Assembly (NCBI RefSeq): GCF_000143415.4
Contig: NW_003314324.1
Span: forward strand, 504,289-568,288
DNA from: Selaginella moellendorffii
Taxonomy: Eukaryota; Streptophyta; Lycopodiopsida; Selaginellales; Selaginellaceae
Reading direction: 5' to 3'
Length of the DNA: 64,000 nucleotides
In this document: one piece after another, positions 19,707 through 30,414 of the stretch
How positions within the stretch are numbered: the first letter of the stretch is position 1
How the letters are laid out: the number at the start of each line of letters is the position of its first letter
Position numbers and translations under genes: made by a program
The notes under the pieces: generated by a model
What the model was told of the DNA's origin: nothing
What the model saw: only the letters and a program-made list of their open reading frames with translations
The model's database searches: none

Positions 19707-21485
19707 TCATATGCTGGACAATAGCACATATGGGGCCGAATCTTGCGAGTCAAAGCCTCCCACCTTGGCGCTCGTCGGTCGTCCGTGAGTCCTGAAAGCG
19801 CTCAGCAGGATCGTGGAGCCGGCGTCCTGTGCTGGGAATGGCATGTCTTTGAGAAGTTCCTGGGCCTTTGCGACGAGCCCCGATCGCCCAAGAGCGTCCA
19901 TCACGCAGTGGTAGTGGTGGATCCCCGGCGTTATGTTGTGCTCCAAGATCATCGCGGAGAAGTATCGCTTGATTGTCTCCACGGAGCCCAGCCTGCTGCA
20001 AGCCGCGAGAACGCTCGAGAATGAGACCTCATCGGGTCTCAAGCCCTCGCACTGCATCTCGCCAAACGTTTCCAGAGCTATTACAAAGTGCCCATTCTGG
20101 GCATATGCTTGGATCATTGCATTCCATGACACCGTGTTTCTCAGAGGCATGGATTGGAAGCATCTGCTAGCAGCACTAAGAATTCCAGACTTACCACACG
20201 ATGTGACTATAGAATTCCATGTAACCGAGTCTTTCCATCTAAGCTCATCAAACAAACTTTTAGTTTCAGAAACATAGCCTTGCTGGGCATAAGCCGCAAT
20301 CATAGTGTTCCACGAAACAATGTCGTACTGTGGCATGCAATCAAACAGGCCTTTTGCTTGCTCGAAGTGTCCGTACTCGGCATAGCAACCCACTATGCTT
20401 GTCCAAGTTACTAAATCCCGCTCCACCATCTTATCAAACAAAGTGGTACATTCTTGGATATGCCCAAGCCGAGCGTATGCCTGAATTAACGTGTTCCACG
20501 CACAAAGATCCGGCTCCTTGATGCCGTCAAAAACCTCCTCTGCTTTTGACAAGCTTCCGTTTTGAGCATATGCCTCCACCATGCACGTCCAAGATACCAG
20601 ATTCCTCTGCGGCATCTTGTTAAACAGCCGCAAAGCATCCTTTAAGTAACCACGCTGCGCATAAGCGGCGATCATCAAATTCCAAGACGTGAGATCTCTC
20701 TCCGGCATTCGGTAGAACACTTCTATTGCGTGATCCAAGCAGCCATTCTTGAGATTCGCAGTTAAAAGTGCGTTCCAAGCAACAACATCGCGGTCGTCCA
20801 TTCTCTCAAAGAGCCACTGAGATTCTTGCAGATGCCCAGTCTCGGCATACGCCACCAGCATCGTTGTCCACGTCACCACGCTTCTCTCTGGCATCGACTC
20901 GAACATGCGACGTGCCTCTACCAAATGCCCGTGCTGTGCGTAGGCCTGCAAGAGAGCGTTCCAAGATACCAGTGTCCTCTCAGGCATATTCGCAAACAAG
21001 GAGCTAGACTCCTCAAGATTCCCTGTTGTGGCATATGCCGAAAGCACTGTCGTCCACGTCTGCACGTTCCTTTCAGGCATGCAATTGAAAATCTCCTCAA
21101 CTTTCTTTATATCCCTTGTCTGCGAATATGCTTTAAGTATGGCATTCCACGTTACTACCTCCCTTTGTGGTACCTTTTGGAACAGTGCCCTTGCTTCTTC
21201 AAGATGCCCATTCCTGGCATATGCCTCGATGATGATATTCCAGGAATATAGATTGGGAGACGGCAGGGATTCGAACACGCGTAAGGCGTGATCCAAGCTC
21301 CCGCATTTGCCGTACATCTCGATGAGGAGATTGGAGATGTACGTGTTGTGGATCTGCCCTCCTTTGCGAATGCGAGAGTGGAGTCTTTTGGCCTGGGAGA
21401 GCTCTTTGGCGTCTCCACACGACTTCACTTTGCGAACCAGTGAGACGAGATCATCGTGTTGGACACTGCGTGATCCATAACTCAT
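19707..21485 (-). CDS. PPR protein, S-type repeats, no DYW domain
   Basis: Intronless, 592 residues from the Met of MSYGSRSVQHDDLVSLV. The open frame extends upstream to 21680, but that part overlaps the last exon of the neighbouring gene read in another frame, so 21485 is preferred. It has about thirteen 31-residue repeats (WNIIIEAYARNGHLEEARALF and so on) and an E-like end (LLKDMPFPAQDAGSTILLSAFRTHG), no DYW. By the PPR code the repeats read about ?-C-?-C-G-U-C-G-U-G-U-C. It lies 77 bp downstream of the unknown gene on the same strand. Likely role: RNA binding in plastid or mitochondrion. Confidence 0.92.
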   Translation of the reverse strand: MSYGSRSVQHDDLVSLVRKVKSCGDAKELSQAKRLHSRIRKGGQIHNTYISNLLIEMYGKCGSLDHALRVFESLPSPNLYSWNIIIEAYARNGHLEEARALFQKVPQREVVTWNAILKAYSQTRDIKKVEEIFNCMPERNVQTWTTVLSAYATTGNLEESSSLFANMPERTLVSWNALLQAYAQHGHLVEARRMFESMPERSVVTWTTMLVAYAETGHLQESQWLFERMDDRDVVAWNALLTANLKNGCLDHAIEVFYRMPERDLTSWNLMIAAYAQRGYLKDALRLFNKMPQRNLVSWTCMVEAYAQNGSLSKAEEVFDGIKEPDLCAWNTLIQAYARLGHIQECTTLFDKMVERDLVTWTSIVGCYAEYGHFEQAKGLFDCMPQYDIVSWNTMIAAYAQQGYVSETKSLFDELRWKDSVTWNSIVTSCGKSGILSAASRCFQSMPLRNTVSWNAMIQAYAQNGHFVIALETFGEMQCEGLRPDEVSFSSVLAACSRLGSVETIKRYFSAMILEHNITPGIHHYHCVMDALGRSGLVAKAQELLKDMPFPAQDAGSTILLSAFRTHGRPTSAKVGGFDSQDSAPYVLLSSI

Positions 21486-21562
21486 GGCATCATGAAACTC
21501 CGCAAACTTCCATGTATTTACAAACTTAGCACAAAAACTATAAAAAAAACCCAAACCGTTTG

Positions 21563-22920
21563 CTAGATGCAAGCTCCAGCGCAGTTTACCAGGTCTCGCA
21601 GATGGCTCGACGCCAGATCTTCGTTCCCCTGCGAAAAAGAAGAATTTTTCATGAGCCTGGACCGAGTTTATCATTGACATACCTCCCAGTCGATCGCATG
21701 AAGGTTCAACTCATACGTTACCCTTCCAGCAGACGCCTCCATCTCCGCGCGATTGGCGACCATAAACTTCCACTGCGTTTCCTTGCCTCGAATTATGGTC
21801 ACTCTGCGATGCTCGACGTTGCAAACGCTGAAGCGCTTTGCAAAGGAGTCGCGACCCAGTGGCCAACGCAAACCGCCCTTGACAGTGTCGTCTACAACAG
21901 CAGCGCTGGCCAGTGCTTCATAGGCAGCTCTCTCCTCGTCCTGTTTCTAGGAAAACTTAGCTCTCGATCAACAGCAAAGGAAGACTTAACTGGAACGTCG
22001 GTAAGCAGCGTCTCAGAGTAGACTGCGATACGCAAGTCCGTTTTGCGTCCTACGCACAGATAATCAGACACAAGATGCCTTAATGGATCAAGCTTGAGCT
22101 GCTCAGGTTTCAATGATTATCACCCAGAAATCTGGCGAAAGAGCAATACCTTCTTCAAGACTAGAGAATGCTCGCTTTCATGAGCTCGCTCGCACACACA
22201 CCTGACAAGGTAACGAGGACGATCAATGTCCTTCACCTGTGAGCAAGCGATCAAGCGCAAGCAAGTCTATGGAAAGTAGTTACCTTGAAGTGGTAGCGTT
22301 CGCAAGTGGTGACTTCCACAGCCTCTTGTTGTAGAGCAAGGTGCTCAAACTGGTGGAAAAGTTCTGGCGCTATTGCTGTGTGGAAGGTCCTCCTAAGCCT
22401 TGAGGATTCCTCCTCAAGATATCCTGGACTGAAGCTTTGGACCTGTTGGGTATCTTTTCGGAACACAATCGTTCCAAGTCGCAAAACCATCTTGAGCTTG
22501 CCTCGTGAATCGTGCACGCTCGAAGCTGCAAGCGACCCTGCCCTGCCTCGCGTCGCTGTCATAACATCCAGAGAGAGGGACTCTATTCCAATGTTCTCAG
22601 CCAGAGATCCATTGGTGTTTCCTGGCACCAAAACAGAACTTTGAGTGAGCTATCAAATGATATTCTTCGATCGTACCTGGATGATCGCCGTCGTCCACAA
22701 CAGTGACAATGTACTGCTGCTTACCATCCAGATGAGCGTAGGTCTCCCCTTGAAAAACCTGGAATTCGAGGCGCGCCTCGCCGGAGAGGACATGAAACTG
22801 TAAAATGCAGCTAGCAGCTTCCCTGATCACCGGAAATGGAACGGTGATCCTCCGCCCGCCCAGCGCCTGGGGCGATCGCTTGGCCTCCCCGAGGCGCCTG
22901 TGAGGAGGAACGTAAGGCAT
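21563..22920 (-). CDS. Conserved-looking protein of unknown function (MPYVPPHRR start)
   Basis: Exons 5'-3': 22920-22677, 22621-22284, 22236-22150, 22098-21991, 21940-21683, 21628-21563; every junction GT-AG and in phase, 366 residues. It starts MPYVPPHRRLGEAKRSP and ends NEDLASSHLRDLVNCAGACI. The middle is a mixed-charge globular sequence (LRWPLGRDSFAKRFSVCNVE; TYELNLHAIDWE). No signal peptide, membrane span or catalytic motif was recognised. I cannot name the family. The clean exon structure argues for a real gene. It lies between LQY1 (80 bp upstream) and a PPR gene (77 bp downstream), all on the same strand. Confidence 0.8.
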
Positions 22921-23000
22921 ATTAAACCCTAATAGAGCATCCCTATCTTGGGGCACTTTCAAAATTTCGCGCGCTTTATTGTAATGACGTGACAAATCTT

Positions 23001-23694
23001 TTAGTCGTCGTCTTTAAATTCCCTGGAATGGCGAGAAGATCATAGATTTAGCACTCAAATTCGCACGAATCGAGAGGGCAGACCTTCGATCCAAGAAACG
23101 AGGTTGAATTCCAGTCCCCTGGCAAGTGGTGCAAGTGATCGATCCAGCGCCATCGCAGTTCACGCACTTGGATTTCTCCGACTCGCCGGATCCCAGCGCG
23201 ATGGCGATGCTACCGCTGCCTACACAGAACCGGCAAGTTTCTTCTCGATGGAATCCATCCACCCAGGGCCATTGATCGAGAGGAATTCTCAGTGATCGCG
23301 AATTCAAGGGAGAAATGGATCGAAAAGCTTACGTGATCCTGTTCCACTGCAAGGGAAGCATGGCTGATCGTTTATTCGTTTCTCGGCCCCTTTCACTTGG
23401 GTCTCGTAAAAGACCGGGATCCCAATTCCCACAGCGATTCCTGCCAATCCCACGCCCACTGCCAGCAGCTGGAAGCCGAGAAATCGATCCAATTTCGCCG
23501 TGGATTCGATGAAGATAGAGCAAATGTGGGTCGAAAATTCCAGAGGAAGAACTTACCGTGTCTTGATCCAATTCCAGCGCCCTTATGGGAGCGAGGATCC
23601 TCCGGCGATTCCTTCCAGGAATATTCTTCTTGTGCGCTCTGCTTAGTGACGATGGCAGCGAGAGGGACGCCGGAGTGTAGCTTACAGTCGCCAT
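23001..23694 (-). CDS. LQY1: LQY1-like thylakoid zinc-finger protein (PSII repair)
   Basis: Exons 5'-3': 23694-23557, 23468-23333, 23240-23084, 23022-23001; 150 residues. A transit peptide (MATVSYTPASLSLPSSLSR) is followed by one membrane span (LLAVGVGLAGIAVGIGIPVF). Four DnaJ-type CxxCxGxG motifs follow: CFPCSGTG, CRFCVGSG, CVNCDGAG and CTTCQGTG. The tail after the last finger is QPRFLDRREFKDDD. Span, four fingers and tail match LOW QUANTUM YIELD OF PHOTOSYSTEM II 1, a thylakoid protein with disulfide-isomerase activity that helps repair PSII in high light. It shares a 71-bp divergent promoter gap with the PPR gene at 23766. The last exon codes only seven residues and the stop. Confidence 0.93.
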
Positions 23695-23726
23695 AGCCGG
23701 ATTGAGCGCCGGCGGCCAGATCACAG

Positions 23727-23734
23727 CCACGTGG
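23727..23734. promoter_or_regulatory. Palindromic G-box between LQY1 and PPR gene
   Basis: CCACGTGG, a perfect G-box, sits in the 71-95 bp between two divergent start codons. G-boxes bind plant bZIP and bHLH factors, often light-related. Control of both genes by it is inference. Confidence 0.45.
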
Positions 23735-23765
23735 CCTATGGATTGGCACGATACTTTATGCTGAC

Positions 23766-26078
23766 GTGACGATTTCGCGACCGTCCGATATGGAGCGAAT
23801 TCAAACTGTGGCTCCGCCACTGAAGAACGAGGACGCGATCAAGGATCGCCGCGAGGAGCTGTGCCTGGAGCTTAAGATCTGCGACAATCTCGAGCGCGGC
23901 AAGAGGATCCACTCGATCATCTCCGGCAGCGAGCATCACCGGCGCGACAAGCTCCTGGCCAATTTCCTGATCCACATGTATGGGCGCTGCGGCAGCGTGG
24001 AGGGCGCTCGCGCGGTCTTTGATTCCATCCCGGAGCCCAATGTCTTCTCCTGGAACATGATCATCCAGGCGTATGCCCGCAACCGGCATATAGATTCGGC
24101 GCGAGCGCTCTTCGAGAGAGCCCCGCAAACCGATGTTCTCACCTGGAATTCCATGATCGCCTCGTATGCCCAGGAGGGAAAACTCACAGAATCGAAGAAC
24201 CTTTTTGATCGGATGCCCGAGAAGAACGTCGTCTCTTGGAATTCGATCTTACAAGCATATGCCCAAAACCAGCAACTTACCAAAGCTCAGACCATCTTTG
24301 AGACAATGCCCGAATGGAACGTTGTTTCGTGGAACACTTTAATCTTAGCATATGCCCAACATGGGCATTTGCATAAAGCTCAGTTCTTGTTTGAAAATCT
24401 AGAATTTGCAAACTCAATCTCGTGGAATACTATACTATCGGGATATCTACAAGCTGGAGATTTCACTAAAGCTAAAGAACTGTTTGATCGAATGCCCTTG
24501 CCAGATATTGTGTCGTGGAACACTTTGGTATGGGCATTTGCCCAAGCTGGGCTTTTTGGTATAGCTTTTAGTTTGTTTAGGCAGATGCCCGGATGGGATT
24601 CTGTGACGTGGACGGCCCTGATTCAAAGTAGCGGCCATTACCAAAACTGGGATGGAATTCGTTACCTGTATGATAGAATGCCAAAGGAAGACATGGCAGT
24701 GTGGAATTCGCTATTACTGGCTTATGCCCACAATGGGCATTTTGTTGGAGCGCATAAGGTATTTCACGAAATGCCGCGATGGAGCCTAACTTCTTGGAAC
24801 TCAATGGTAATTCTCTATGGTAACTCTGGCGAGTTTGACTCCGCCGAGGGCTTTGTTTCTATGATGCCTCAGAGGGACATAGTGACGTGGACAGTGCTGC
24901 TGGCGGCATATGCCCAAGCTGGGCGTACGGAATGCGCCAGGCGCGTGTATGAGTTTATGCCCGAGCACAATGTGGTCAGCTGGAACGCGATGATCCAAGC
25001 GTACGGACTTAATGGATCCTTAGAGAACGCCAGGAGCTTGTTTCACGACACAATGCGAGACAAGGACATTGTCTCTTTCACTTCTATGATCCAAGCTTAC
25101 GCGCAGAACAACGATCTCGAGGCCGCCGTACGAACGTTTGAGAGAATGCCGTTCTGGGACGTTGTCGCCTGGACGACCATGATCACCGTTTACGCTCAGT
25201 ATGGAGATTTGGAGTCGGCAATAGACGTGTTTAACTCGATGCCACAGAGGAACTTAGTGACTTGGACGGCTATGATCCAAGCTTATTGCTCCAGAGGCCA
25301 TTTGGAGGAGGCCAAGAGTTTGATGGACAAGCTTCCAGTGTGGAGCATCACACTGGGTAATGTTTTGCTGCAAGCATATGCCCAGAATGGTTATACAGAG
25401 CTCACAAGACAAGTCTTTGATGCCATGCCCAAAAAGGATATAGTCACCTGGACGAGCATGCTGTCGGCTCACGCTCAAAACATGGAGCTCTTGGAAGCCG
25501 AGAAGCTCTTCTCTGAGATGCCGGAGTGGAGCTCCACAGTTTGGAACGCGTTGCTGGCCGCTTATGCTCGCAATGGAAAGCTGGAAAAAGTGAGAAGAAC
25601 GTTTGAGATGGTACCGGAGAAGGAGATTGCTACCTGGAGTGCGGCTATCTCGGCTTGCGCGCACTTGGGCGATGGAAGACAAGCGATCGAGCTGTTCAAG
25701 AGGGTCGAGAACGAAGGCCTCCGAGTGACCGAGGTGTCGGTGACGAGCGCGTTGGTGGCTTGTAGGCACCTTGGTTTGCTCGAGGAAAGCTGCAAGTACT
25801 TCGTTTCGATGCTGTATGACCGTGACATAGTGGCTGGCAGCGAGCACTACTGCTCCATGGTTGACATACTTGGTCGCTTGGGAGAACTCGAGAAGGCTGA
25901 GGACTTGATCGAAAACATGCCGTTTGAGCCTGTTGCGAGTGCCTGGGGGAGCCTCCTTGCATCGTGCAGGACTCATTGTGACGTAGAGCGTGCTAAAACA
26001 GCGGCCAAGAATCTCTCCAAGTTGAATCCTAAAAACGCTGCAGCGCTTCTGATGTTGAAGAACATCCAGTTCGAGTGA
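23766..26078 (+). CDS. Long PPR protein, S-type repeats, no DYW domain
   Basis: Intronless, 770 residues; Met9 at 23790 is an alternative start. Lead-in LCLELKICDNLERGKRIH and FLIHMYGRCG, then about eighteen 31-residue repeats, then the E-like end (NMPFEPVASAWGSLLASCRTH). No DYW. The PPR code gives a nearly unbroken reading: UCCCUUGCUAUGAAUA (5'-3', first 16 repeats). If the code holds, the target should be findable in the organelle genomes. It diverges from LQY1 and converges on CCB4, whose stop lies only 19 bp away. Confidence 0.94.
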   Translation: MTISRPSDMERIQTVAPPLKNEDAIKDRREELCLELKICDNLERGKRIHSIISGSEHHRRDKLLANFLIHMYGRCGSVEGARAVFDSIPEPNVFSWNMIIQAYARNRHIDSARALFERAPQTDVLTWNSMIASYAQEGKLTESKNLFDRMPEKNVVSWNSILQAYAQNQQLTKAQTIFETMPEWNVVSWNTLILAYAQHGHLHKAQFLFENLEFANSISWNTILSGYLQAGDFTKAKELFDRMPLPDIVSWNTLVWAFAQAGLFGIAFSLFRQMPGWDSVTWTALIQSSGHYQNWDGIRYLYDRMPKEDMAVWNSLLLAYAHNGHFVGAHKVFHEMPRWSLTSWNSMVILYGNSGEFDSAEGFVSMMPQRDIVTWTVLLAAYAQAGRTECARRVYEFMPEHNVVSWNAMIQAYGLNGSLENARSLFHDTMRDKDIVSFTSMIQAYAQNNDLEAAVRTFERMPFWDVVAWTTMITVYAQYGDLESAIDVFNSMPQRNLVTWTAMIQAYCSRGHLEEAKSLMDKLPVWSITLGNVLLQAYAQNGYTELTRQVFDAMPKKDIVTWTSMLSAHAQNMELLEAEKLFSEMPEWSSTVWNALLAAYARNGKLEKVRRTFEMVPEKEIATWSAAISACAHLGDGRQAIELFKRVENEGLRVTEVSVTSALVACRHLGLLEESCKYFVSMLYDRDIVAGSEHYCSMVDILGRLGELEKAEDLIENMPFEPVASAWGSLLASCRTHCDVERAKTAAKNLSKLNPKNAAALLMLKNIQFE

Positions 26079-26096
26079 AACAAGAAAACACTTATC

Positions 26097-27285
26097 TCAC
26101 TGACTTTGAAGGGTTTCGAGTGTAGCATCTAGCTTCTGGCCAAGTGTAGTGATCCAGATCTGTACAGCAAACACTGAGAGTAAAAAATGCATCGATTGTT
26201 TTTCTACCTGGTCGAGAGGAGAGAAGCCTCGGATAGTATCGCCCGCCAGTATCAAAACACCAGAGTCTCCCAAAGGTTGGATTATGACAGACTGAAACCA
26301 AGTGCTGCATTTCAATCGCCTGCTAGAAAAGTTGCGTACCTGGGTGTTTTGAGGCAGGAAAGGGAGTTCATAGCGACCCGGGTACAAAGAAAGGTTGGCC
26401 AAATATGATTCTAGTCAAAACTTTGGTGAGAAAAACGAATGACACAGTTTCGCATCTGAAACTCACGTTTACCACTGGCTAGAGCAGCCGTGCATAAAGT
26501 TCCTCTCATGACACTGAGCCCATCGATTTTGTAGGCGTCACCTTCCTGATCCGCAGCTATTCCCGCTTGAAAGACGCATCGCATCTTATATAACACAACA
26601 AAAGACTTGCAGCAAGTAGTCTTGCTCATTGTCTCCCAGGCCCTGCCAAACGCACTCGCTAGTCAAGAAACAAATCGCGAAGAAACAAAAATGTACCATA
26701 CAAGCTCCGCTTTCGCTTCTTCAGACGATAAATACACCCTCATGCATTGTACTCCTTCCAACTCTACCTGAAAGGACATAGATGATGAAACACTCTTTTG
26801 CAGTGGAATGACTTCTTACAGGCTTGAAGCGTCTTGGTTGAATAGAGCTCCAGACGAGTCCAGCGAGAAGCACAGTAGCAGCCAGGGCAACCACTAAAAC
26901 ATCCGCCCTCGATTGAGAACTGTTGTCCAGGACATTTCTCAGAGCTTTAGAAGACAAGTAACGTCTTACCTGCTTGCATCTGCGACGAGAGGAACACCAG
27001 AAAGTGTTCGATTCAAGAATACGAATCCAAACGAGCCAACTCCAATCGTCACAGGTACGGCTCGCACGAATGCCAAGTTTCTGGAAAACCAATCCTCGCT
27101 AGTTTCAAAGCCACCGCCTCGTTTTTGGAAAGAACACCTGGTCTGGAACATAAAGTCATGAAGAACAATAGAAAAACAAATAAGAAGCTCACCTGAGAGT
27201 TTCTGAACGGCGTTCTGGAAACAGCAAAGCGAGATAGAGAACCACATTTGCTACGAACGAAGAACACTGCATTTGCCATGGCCAT
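26097..27285 (-). CDS. CCB4: CCB4-like cytochrome b6f haem-assembly factor
   Basis: Exons 5'-3': 27285-27193, 27142-26970, 26919-26820, 26767-26697, 26642-26473, 26410-26340, 26291-26208, 26159-26097; all GT-AG and in phase, 274 residues. The N-terminus is transit-peptide-like. Two hydrophobic spans follow (VPVTIGVGSFGFVFL and VLVVALAATVLLAGLVWSSI). The soluble part has the family blocks ANLSLYPGRYELPFLPQNTQ and VIIQPLGDSGVLILAGDTIR and ends in LGQKLDATLE. These match COFACTOR ASSEMBLY OF COMPLEX C 4, a thylakoid protein that helps attach haem c' covalently to cytochrome b6. The stop lies 19 bp from the stop of the convergent PPR gene; CLP1 ends 54 bp upstream. Confidence 0.92.
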
Positions 27286-27339
27286 CTCAATTGGAGAACC
27301 CTATCTTAGTTCTATTAAGCATAACCGGTGTCTAGAAAT

Positions 27340-29164
27340 TCACTCCACCCATAGCAAGGATCCTGCAATAAGTATATTGCTTGGAAGAGGCCCAGGGCAG
27401 GGAGCAACATACGTAAGTTTCTTCCTGTAAGAAAAAGTAAGCAAAAATTGAAATAAGAAGAAGAGCTTTACCTGTTAAGATCTACTTCAGTGACGTAGAC
27501 AAATCCGGCAACGTTACTGCAAGCAAACACCGGTGAGCAATTGATTCACAAACAAAAACACGATCATACCATGCAAGGACTTGATCTGGATCTTTGCTGT
27601 AGGAAACTCCAAGTACTGCGTGGACAAGGTCTCGGTTAATGCTAACAGGGACAACTCTGGTAGGATCCGCGGTAGGCTCGGCACCGATGGGAAGAGCGGA
27701 ACGAGGAGCCTGAGGCCCGCCACCAATGCGGACGACTTGGATGTCTTGAAAGTTCACAACGGAGGCATGAGGTGATAGTTCATTCCATCGACCATAGAAG
27801 TAGTTCTGCAAAACCAAAAAAACAAGTAATCCGTTTCCAAGGAGGAGGAAAAATAAATAAAACCTTTGTTCGCGTGAAACGACTTTGCTGCCTGTACTTC
27901 TGGTTGCGAGCCACCACACCACCGGACTTTTGAAGCTTGACAACATCTACGCCAGGCTTTAATCTCAAATAATCATGCAGCATACTGTACACTTTCTCCT
28001 GCAAAAAGAGGAGTGTCACAATGACAATAAAGCATGAACTAGATCATCGTACCTGGCCCAAAACCAAAATGACATTAGCATTTAATGCCTCGATGGAATG
28101 TAGAAGCAGCTGAATAGAAAGGAAAAACTCAGTCATAGCTCTTTGAGGATGAAAACACAACCTCATAACCAACACCATCGACCCAGCCCATGGTGTTGAT
28201 AACCATTCCAGAAGAGCGAGTTGCTATGTTCGATGCAAACTGTAGATCCAGTTGATGCGCGAGTTCTTTCACCAGAATTTTATACAATTCAGTGTTTATG
28301 CTGGACGAGAAAAGTAGCTTGTCGGTGCTCACACCATTTGCAACTGAAAAAACTTCAAAGTACCTGGGAGTGGTGTGACCATAAAAGTAAACAAGAGGGA
28401 CATCCAGAATTATCCCTTCCACGGGATCAACAGGCGTCTCGACGGGAGTTGCAGCGATTGCTCCCGAGAGCGTGATAGATCCTTGACCAATATCGAGGTC
28501 GACGTACATTGGTTTCCATTGCTGACGAGCAGCCCAGCCAAGGAGCATCTTTGTAAGACTGCTCTTTCCAGAATCAGTCGGGCCGACAACCATCACTCTC
28601 GGTCCCTGTTTGTTTCCGATTGCTAAAACGTATTCGGAAAAGAACGAAGAAGAAGAAAAGTTCTTGCTTCTTACCTGCGTGAGTGGATTTGGAATCTCGC
28701 CTGGAGCGTTGTGAAGAGAAATTGCTGCTTCGCGAGCTCTCCTGCGCCTGTTTTCAAGCACCGCATGAACATTGACGTAGCTCACCATCGGTGTCTGAAA
28801 GAAAAAAAAAATCAGCACTATAGAAGAAGAAATAGAGATTAATTTACCTCATCAGCGACATAGGCAACCTCTGATACGCCATCGAGCTCCAGAAGCGCAC
28901 CACCCCACGTAAAAACCTGCTCAAACATCCCTCCTTACTTACTGAAAGAAGAATAGACGAGAAACTCACAGCAAATTTTTGTGAGGGAGAGAAAGTGAGC
29001 CAGTACTGTGGAGGGAGCTCGGTGCCGAAAATCTCCGCCGTGCCAGCCACGAGCTGCATCCTGAGCGGCCCATCGACGCCTACCTCGACGCGCAGCTCGC
29101 TCTCCTTGCGGAGCTCAAATCTCCGCACCGCATCGCCAGGCGCGAGATTGCCATCGGAAGACAT
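27340..29164 (-). CDS. CLP1: CLP1, polyadenylation factor / RNA 5'-kinase family
   Basis: Exons 5'-3': 29164-28970, 28916-28848, 28794-28675, 28605-28162, 28109-28053, 27998-27864, 27805-27570, 27516-27472, 27424-27340; 461 residues. The N-terminal beta domain is followed by the P-loop domain with Walker A VVGPTDSGKSSLTKMLL and Walker B-like PMYVDLDIGQGS. The C-terminal domain contains NVAGFVYVTEVD. This is the layout of CLP1, which acts in pre-mRNA 3'-end cleavage in plants and has 5'-OH RNA kinase activity in some organisms. The ATG at 29164 is preferred because the codon before it is GTG. All junctions are GT-AG. Confidence 0.96.
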
Positions 29165-29599
29165 CACTAGAACCCTAAGCTTTTCAAAATTTAGGGCTCC
29201 TCAACTTGGGCTATGGCGGGAAAAGTTGGGCAGTTAACGTGCTACCAATTTCAACAAGATACTAATGCAGAGGTGGAACCATCAAGCAATGGGGTCTTTG
29301 CAGCAACTCTTTTTGACTCTCTTTAGCAAATCTAGAAATTTTTCTTCATAGAATATACATAACTGTGCAAGCTCCAGCTATCAGGGGTTTATTGGGTAAA
29401 TTCATAGTTCTAACCATCCAAGCTAGTATGCCTAGCTAACTACTCAAGCAAATCATATCAATGTACTAAATTTCTAAACAACTAGCAAAAATATTTTTTT
29501 GTGCTGTGTAGCAATTTAAAACATATTAATAATATAATAAAATTTAATAAGTGATGATTAGTGGTTTTAGTTTGCTTAAGCAAACCTGAATGTATCTAG
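29165..29599. other. CLP1 upstream region passing into AT-rich sequence
   Basis: No gene recognised. Composition shifts to strongly AT-rich from about 29,400. Confidence 0.5.
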
Positions 29600-29795
29600 A
29601 ATATATTTAAATATTTTAGGATATTCTACCATCTAATGGTTGTTTATCATTTAGATTAATCTTGTATTTATAATTTATAAACTTGCTTAAACACTTTCTA
29701 GTATATTCATTTTTATTCTACCAAGATTAATCTTGTGTTTATAAATTATAAACATGCTTATAATTATAGATTTTTATTTGATCATATGGATTAAT
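29600..29795 (+). repeat. AT-rich inverted repeat, left arm
   Basis: Contains GATATTCTACCATCTAATGG, ATTTAGATTAATCTTGTATT and CATGCTTATAATTATA. The same blocks appear inverted and in mirrored order at 31818-32062, so the BAHD pseudogene lies between inverted arms. A third copy is at 7038-7165. Confidence 0.7.
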
Positions 29796-30414
29796 AAGTA
29801 GGAATATCATACTATTATGCAAACCAAGCATTGGTGCATGCAACACATAGCAAATTTTTATTGTTATGACTACCAAATATTATAAACATATAATAATATA
29901 TATATAATTAAATAAAAACTAAAAAACTATAATATAATTTCTTTTTAGATTGGTATTCAAAATATTTGTGAGAATTGATCCAAGCATGTGATTGCCAAAT
30001 ATTATCTTGCTCATCACATTTTAAATTAAGTGCTAATGGCTGAAACTATCAGTAAAGACCAAGGTCTAGCTTTTGAGCTTCCCATCATATTTGGTCCAAA
30101 ACTAAAGAAGGATGATCTGCAAAACTGTCTCAATGATGAGGAGATTTTTGATCCACAACACACGTTTCTAAGTTTGTAGTAGTTTGTAGGAGGGGCGTGG
30201 ATGTGGTTCACCAAAGTTCATCTAAAATAGTAGTATTAAACCTTTGTCCAAGATGTTGGTGTTACCACAGTAGAAATGCAAAGCCATGTCTAGAACTTAC
30301 AAAGAAAATAAGATTTGTCAACTTGCTAGAAACAATAAACTTCCAATTAAGTGTTCATCTTTTTTCATGTTTATCCGAAAATACAGCAACATTTTCATGC
30401 TTTCATAGCAAGTT
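29796..30414. other. AT-rich sequence inside the inverted repeat
   Basis: No reading frame or domain supported. The right part is the 3' flank of the BAHD pseudogene. Confidence 0.5.

Noticed and set aside
21486-21680. N-terminal extension of the PPR frame starting at 21680
   Set aside because: It overlaps the final exon of the upstream gene in another frame, and the sequence before MSYGSRS has no PPR character.
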